Source: Mucilaginibacter gossypiicola
GTDB lineage: Bacteria > Bacteroidota > Bacteroidia > Sphingobacteriales > Sphingobacteriaceae
Assembly: GCF_900110105.1 (NCBI RefSeq)
Contig: NZ_FOCL01000009.1
Span: 186,001-250,000, forward strand
DNA length: 64,000 nt
Direction of reading: 5' to 3'
Under the pieces are notes generated by a model, which ran no database searches, was not told the origin of the DNA, and saw only the letters and a program-made list of their open reading frames with translations. Position numbers and translations under genes: made by a program. The first letter of the stretch is position 1; each line of letters opens with the position of its first letter. This document shows, one piece after another, positions 60,901 through 64,000 of this stretch.

Positions 60901-61631
60901 CAAGTGAGTTTTTGGTAAATGAATCGTTGCTGAAAAGTTTGGGGATAAAAAAGCCCGAAGAAATACTGAATAAAGAAATAAGCATCTGGGGCGATCTGAT
61001 AAAATGCCCCGTTGTAGGTGTAGTGAAAGATTTCAATGACCGGTCTTTCCGACAGGAGCTGGCCCCTCTGCTTATTACCACAGATAAAGTTATGTATAAC
61101 CAGGCCGGAATAAAACTGGTTACAACAAATATGGCGGCCACACTGGATGCTGTTAAAAAAACATTTGAGCAAACCTTTCCTGACTTTGTTTATGAATATC
61201 AGTTTCTCGATGATAAAATTGCCGGTTTTTACAAGCAGGAAAATCAGTTAGCCCAATTGTATAAAATCTTTGCTGCAATTGCCATATTCCTAAGCTGCCT
61301 CGGGTTATATGGCTTAGCCTCATTCATGGCAGTACAACGGATAAAGGAAGTAGGGATCCGTAAGGTACTTGGTGCTACCCCGGGCAGTATAGTTTACCTG
61401 TTTTCAAAAGAGTTCATCATGCTTATCGTTATCGCATTTGCCATAGCCACGCCTATTGCCTGGTATTACATGCACCAATGGCTGCAAGCTTATGTTTATC
61501 GCATAAATATCAGCTGGTGGTTATTTGCCGTAGGCGGCGTTGCAGCAACAATTATTGCGCTTGCAACAATAAGTTTCCAGGCCATAAAGGCAGCAAAAGC
61601 GAACCCTGTAAAAAGCCTGAGAAGTGAGTAG
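57951..61631 (+). CDS. 7-TM/AraC regulator fused to a MacB/FtsX permease, copy 2
   Basis: 1226 residues, same architecture as copy 1: seven helices, AraC domain (SLAAKLNLHTHELSRILNTV, GIAYESGFNSQSSFNRIFKQ), linker, then permease from Met413 (MFKNYFKIAWRNLARNKSYT) to the end AKANPVKSLRSE. The start is TTG: a stop codon lies immediately before it and the alignment to copy 1 (LKPYTFHITLYD against LKTYTFHINAYD) needs this region. The helix-turn-helix is the most similar part. Clear paralogues with strong divergence in the periplasmic domain, so ligands probably differ. Confidence 0.85.
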   Translation: MFRLKPYTFHITLYDAAFFGMLFIGLTFILLLWFTQKLNRAANQFLAMALAIAVLWIARLLAIDIQLANYAVFWSRLPMQFSLAIGPLIYLYVLKTTQPDYKFYRKDLLHFSPLLLELGAHTLATLESIKTGTATYNTLIFQQSKPVLQLLAFISVAIYLYRCHILIENFYKQLKFNGGDRYRHEMRWLRNLITGFGLLWLLWIPFTATDYFYYNYKLNPQAYYPLYLLLMSMLTWIAASAFLRPEVSAQADTLPILKPLLPAELRQKGIWLKRTVKENHYYQDPELNLSSLAAKLNLHTHELSRILNTVLKKSFNDFINEYRVQAAIRKMQDPAHDYITLLGIAYESGFNSQSSFNRIFKQITGKSPLEYKNDLKKDFSSYKLGSHPQFAPVISNHETATKWLRKKLNRNFMFKNYFKIAWRNLARNKSYTAINITGLAVGIAVCMVIFIIIQFQTSFDNFHSKKDRAYRVLTEYHHAETGNITYGKDIPFPLPLGLKTAFPQIEQVAPIFASQNDQLIIPDNNGAATKMFKEQRGLFYTNPSFFKIFNFPLLAGSYASLKDPDNVLLTKEVADKYFGDWRIAMGKTIKLQMGGFMFEHGTDVLRVSGILATIPANSDFQLKVVVSFGTGFTGDYLSKSTDWNRTVADFGCYILLPQNLTADNFNKQLRAYSQKVESSDNKDSHIIQALNAVHYDSQVGNYSNKTISHDLLNVLWLIAAFILLIACVNFINLSTAQAVNRAKEVGVRKVLGSSKSQLQLQFIAETFLIVASALIFAIVITILALPYVSRLLELSLSFNIFSNPAIILFLLIVTVVVTALAGFYPSIVLSRFNPVNALKSKLTTDPSSGISLRRGLVVFQFIIAQALIIGTLIIVKQMNYFMDQPLGFDKDAVINVPFRVDSVRLSKMEYLKNQLLSINDVKSVSFSSNTPIENGNDTWSAIKYDHAQKETDFKAITKFADQDYVPAYKLQLIAGRNLKPSVMTSEFLVNESLLKSLGIKKPEEILNKEISIWGDLIKCPVVGVVKDFNDRSFRQELAPLLITTDKVMYNQAGIKLVTTNMAATLDAVKKTFEQTFPDFVYEYQFLDDKIAGFYKQENQLAQLYKIFAAIAIFLSCLGLYGLASFMAVQRIKEVGIRKVLGATPGSIVYLFSKEFIMLIVIAFAIATPIAWYYMHQWLQAYVYRINISWWLFAVGGVAATIIALATISFQAIKAAKANPVKSLRSE

Positions 61632-61751
61632 GAATTGAGTATCGTCGCAGTACATCCTTCACTACCAGAATATGCTAACAAAAGCGCGGCTGCGCCAGTA
61701 TCAGTCGGGCTCTATTGTACGGTCTTGTTTTGATTTTCTTAACTTTACAAC

Positions 61752-62630
61752 ATGAAAAACAGCCAGGCGCGTTTGTTATCTGCTTTTAACAGTGAGCTCA
61801 GGTTAAAAGGCTTTAATGTTTTCCAAATTGAGGAAGACGGACAGGCAACACGTTTTTACAGCCGGAAGGATTTTTACAAGATCTGCCTTACCACTGGTAA
61901 AAGTCTCATCCATTACGCCGACCGCAGCTTTGAGGCAGAAGGCACAGTATTGTTTTTCGGCAATCCGCATATCCCCTATTCCTGGGAAACCTTGTCAACC
62001 ACTTATGCGGGTTATACCTGCCTGTTTTCAGAGGAGTTTCTAAATTTGTCTGAGCGTTCCGATATCCTGCAACAGTCACCATTCTTCAAAATAGGTGGCA
62101 CCCCTATTCTTACCATAACCGACCAACAACGGATATTTTTGAATACTATTTTTCAGAGAATGATTGAGGAGCAGCAAAGCAGCTATGCTTACAAAGATGA
62201 CCTTATCCGCAACTATATCAACCTGATTCTGCATGAAGCAATGAAATTGCAGCCTTCAGAAAACTTTGACCAGCATAAAAATGCAGCCTCCCGCATCACC
62301 GCAGTTTTTTTTGAACTACTGGAAAGGCAGTTCCCGATCGAAAGCCCGGATAAGCCACTGCAATTGAAGTCGGCACAGGATTATGCACAAAACATGGCAT
62401 TGCACATCAACTATTTAAACCGCGCAGTTAAAGAGGTTACCGGCAAGCCAACAACAGCCCACATTGCCGAGCGCGTCATCAGCGAAGCCAAAGCTCTATT
62501 ACAACACACCGACTGGAACATTGCCGAAATAGCCTACGCACTTGGTTTTGAGTACCCAAGCTATTTTAACAACTATTTCAAACGCATGACAGGTACTACC
62601 CCTTCGTCCCTGCGTGTCCAGGAAGTTTGA
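61752..62630 (+). CDS. AraC family transcriptional regulator
   Basis: 292 residues. N-terminal cupin-like half (about 20-160: TVLFFGNPHIPYSWET), C-terminal AraC domain about 190-290 (DYAQNMALHINYLNRAVKEVTG, then WNIAEIAYALGFEYPSYFNNYFKRMTGTTPSSLR). Same strand as the acetyltransferase and hydrolase that follow, with a 9-bp dyad in between that could be its target. Its start is preceded by TAACTTTA and CAAC, again a near-leaderless arrangement. Confidence 0.9.
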   Translation: MKNSQARLLSAFNSELRLKGFNVFQIEEDGQATRFYSRKDFYKICLTTGKSLIHYADRSFEAEGTVLFFGNPHIPYSWETLSTTYAGYTCLFSEEFLNLSERSDILQQSPFFKIGGTPILTITDQQRIFLNTIFQRMIEEQQSSYAYKDDLIRNYINLILHEAMKLQPSENFDQHKNAASRITAVFFELLERQFPIESPDKPLQLKSAQDYAQNMALHINYLNRAVKEVTGKPTTAHIAERVISEAKALLQHTDWNIAEIAYALGFEYPSYFNNYFKRMTGTTPSSLRVQEV

Positions 62631-62663
62631 AATCCTTAATTATTGGTTTGATACTCATAAACA

Positions 62664-62691
62664 GCAAAAGTAAGGCCCTCCCTACTTTTGC
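62664..62691. promoter_or_regulatory. Dyad covering the acetyltransferase promoter
   Basis: GCAAAAGTA (62664-62672) and TACTTTTGC (62683-62691) are perfect inverted repeats; the right arm contains TACTTTTG, which fits the TAnnTTTG -7 box and ends 4 bases before ATG 62695. Binding here would occlude the promoter. Confidence 0.5.
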
Positions 62692-62694
62692 AAT

Positions 62695-63255
62695 ATGAAA
62701 GATATCTTCGAAAGACTGAAAGCCGGAGAACTTGTCGGGCTGGATGACCCGGAATTTATGAAGGTAAACGAGGTGGTTAACCGCACGTTGTCTTTGTCGC
62801 CGGCGCTCAATGCTGCAACCAGTGTGGACGAGGTAAGAGAGAAGCTAAGCGATATTATCGGAAGTCAAATTGACAACAGTACAACCATATTTGCGCCATT
62901 CTATACCAATTTTGGCCGCTTTATCAATATAGGCAAACATATATTCATTAATCATGCCTGCTCTTTCCTTGACATGGGCGGTATTACCCTGGACGACCAT
63001 GTGCTTATAGGTCCTAAGGTAAACCTCATTACCGAGAATCATCCGCTTGCCCCTACAGACCGCCGGGGGATGTTATGCAAACCCATTTTAATAAAACGAA
63101 ATGCCTGGATTGGTGCGGGAGCAATCATTTTACCCGGTGTAACCATTGGCGAAAATGCCGTTGTTGCTGCAGGTGCGGTAGTCAGCAAGGACGTTGCGGA
63201 CAACACGGTTGTCGGTGGGGTTCCGGCAAAGGTACTCAGGACCATTTTTCAATAA
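62695..63255 (+). CDS. Hexapeptide-repeat (LbH) O-acetyltransferase
   Basis: 186 residues. Left-handed beta-helix transferase of the maltose/galactoside acetyltransferase group: catalytic His in ITENHPLAP, hexapeptide steps such as GDDHVLIGPKVNLI and IGAGAIILPGVTIGENAVVAAGAVVSKDVADNTVVGGVPAKVLR. Members acetylate sugars or similar hydroxyls using acetyl-CoA. Next to an AraC gene and followed 16 bases later by a hydrolase, so probably an operon. Confidence 0.88.
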   Translation: MKDIFERLKAGELVGLDDPEFMKVNEVVNRTLSLSPALNAATSVDEVREKLSDIIGSQIDNSTTIFAPFYTNFGRFINIGKHIFINHACSFLDMGGITLDDHVLIGPKVNLITENHPLAPTDRRGMLCKPILIKRNAWIGAGAIILPGVTIGENAVVAAGAVVSKDVADNTVVGGVPAKVLRTIFQ

Positions 63256-63271
63256 GAAAATCACATCCCAC

Positions 63272-64000
63272 ATGAGAAAATTAATAATTGTAGCGTCCGC
63301 GTGGCTGATGTTGTCAGGACAGGCCTACGCTCAATCAGACAAATTACAGAAGACAGAAAAAATGGAAGAAATATCGCCCAAGGGGTATACAACTTTTAAG
63401 GTAAGCAATAAGGTTACCATGTATGCTGTTACCTTTAAAAACCAATACCGGATGAACGTTGCGGGGCATCTTTTTATCCCTAAAAGTTTAGACCGGAATA
63501 AAAAACACTCAGCCATCATTGTAGGCCATCCCATGGGTGCAGTAAAAGAACAAAGTGCCGATGTTTATGCCTCCAATATGGCCGATAGAGGTTTCATTAC
63601 TTTCGCCATCGACCTATCGTTCTGGGGCCAAAGTGAGGGCCAGCCGCGCAATGCTGTTTCGCCCGATGTTTATGCTGAAGATTTCAGTGCAGCGGTTGAC
63701 TTTCTTGGCAGCAGTACTTTTGCAGACAGAAACAGGATAGGCATAATTGGCGTTTGCGGTAGTGGCAGTTTTGTGATCAGCGCGGCTAAAATTGACCCGC
63801 GCATGAAAGCAATAGCAACCGTAAGCATGTACGATATGGGCGCGGCGAGCCGGAATGCGCTCCATCATTCATTAAGCAGCGAGCAGCGCAAAAACATTAT
63901 TTCTGCAGCAGCCGAACAACGCTATACTGAGTTCAATGGCGGTGAAATCAAATACACCGGCGGCACAGTACACAAGCTCGATAAGCATACAGACCCGATA
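63272..64000 (+). CDS. Secreted alpha/beta hydrolase (partial)
   Basis: At least 243 residues, cut by the right edge. Signal peptide (MRKLIIVASAWLMLSGQAYAQ). Alpha/beta-hydrolase fold: GHPMGAVKEQSADVYASNMADRG and the elbow GVCGSGSF, in which the nucleophile position carries Cys rather than Ser, as in YcjY-like and dienelactone-hydrolase-type proteins. The His and C-terminal acid lie outside the window. Sixteen bases after the acetyltransferase gene. Confidence 0.8.
   Translation, partial: MRKLIIVASAWLMLSGQAYAQSDKLQKTEKMEEISPKGYTTFKVSNKVTMYAVTFKNQYRMNVAGHLFIPKSLDRNKKHSAIIVGHPMGAVKEQSADVYASNMADRGFITFAIDLSFWGQSEGQPRNAVSPDVYAEDFSAAVDFLGSSTFADRNRIGIIGVCGSGSFVISAAKIDPRMKAIATVSMYDMGAASRNALHHSLSSEQRKNIISAAAEQRYTEFNGGEIKYTGGTVHKLDKHTDPI

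Overview
The window reads as chromosomal DNA of a member of the Bacteroidota, most likely family Sphingobacteriaceae and close to Mucilaginibacter (genus level is inference from protein flavour). Reasons: promoters carry TAnnTTTG -7 boxes rather than -10 TATAAT; Shine-Dalgarno sites are absent or weak; proteins include a TonB-plug/MG2-like protein, WG repeats, a GH127 enzyme, a transthyretin-like (carboxypeptidase regulatory) domain protein, tandem MacB/FtsX permeases and NarL-type two-component genes. No phage, plasmid, CRISPR array or transposase gene is visible. The left edge holds the last 27 codons of one gene and the right edge cuts a hydrolase.

Layout. 1-10 kb: accessory metabolism (regulatory-domain protein, NlpC/P60 peptidase, GH127 beta-L-arabinofuranosidase, LysR/GNAT divergent pair over a perfect palindrome, DMT exporter, twin-arginine-like secreted protein, VOC protein, MHS-type MFS symporter). 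10-25 kb: core genes (WG-repeat protein, initiator tRNA, era, der, a TrxR-like flavoprotein, C-terminal processing protease, murQ, Bax-inhibitor-1 protein, SAM-I riboswitch followed by metH and then metF). 26-33 kb: a group of uncharacterised proteins, two of which share a Cys-Pro-Gly-x-x-Gly-Cys-Pro motif, next to a 7-TM protein, a NarL-type histidine kinase and its response regulator; the intergenic regions carry clustered TACG sites. 33-41.3 kb: AraC/PhyH divergent pair, then a tight six-gene minus-strand operon coding for a DUF427 protein, a mercuric-reductase-like flavoprotein, an ABC ATPase, an ABC permease fused to its binding protein, EgtB and EgtD. It looks like a combined ergothioneine synthesis and transport operon, and the binding-protein half is circularly permuted. 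41.5-53 kb: tandem tRNA-Glu, unknown proteins, a ToxR-like membrane regulator divergent from a secreted beta-propeller, an ArsR/SRPBCC pair with a double operator, the TonB-plug protein, a lipoprotein, an alpha/beta hydrolase and a RibD-like reductase. 53.3-61.6 kb: a MITE-like element and two divergent, paralogous 1226-1228-residue proteins in which a 7-TM/AraC regulator is joined in frame to a complete MacB/FtsX permease. 61.7-64 kb: an AraC regulator, a hexapeptide acetyltransferase and a partial hydrolase.

The strongest candidates for undescribed biology are the regulator-permease fusions (53681-61631), the ergothioneine operon with its permuted binding domain (34925-41324) and the CPGxxGCP / 7-TM / two-component group (26799-32897). 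Dispersed palindromes (three copies of one REP-like family, two MITE-like elements and a nested cruciform between metH and metF) fill the larger non-coding gaps. All functional statements come from reading the sequence; no database search was run.
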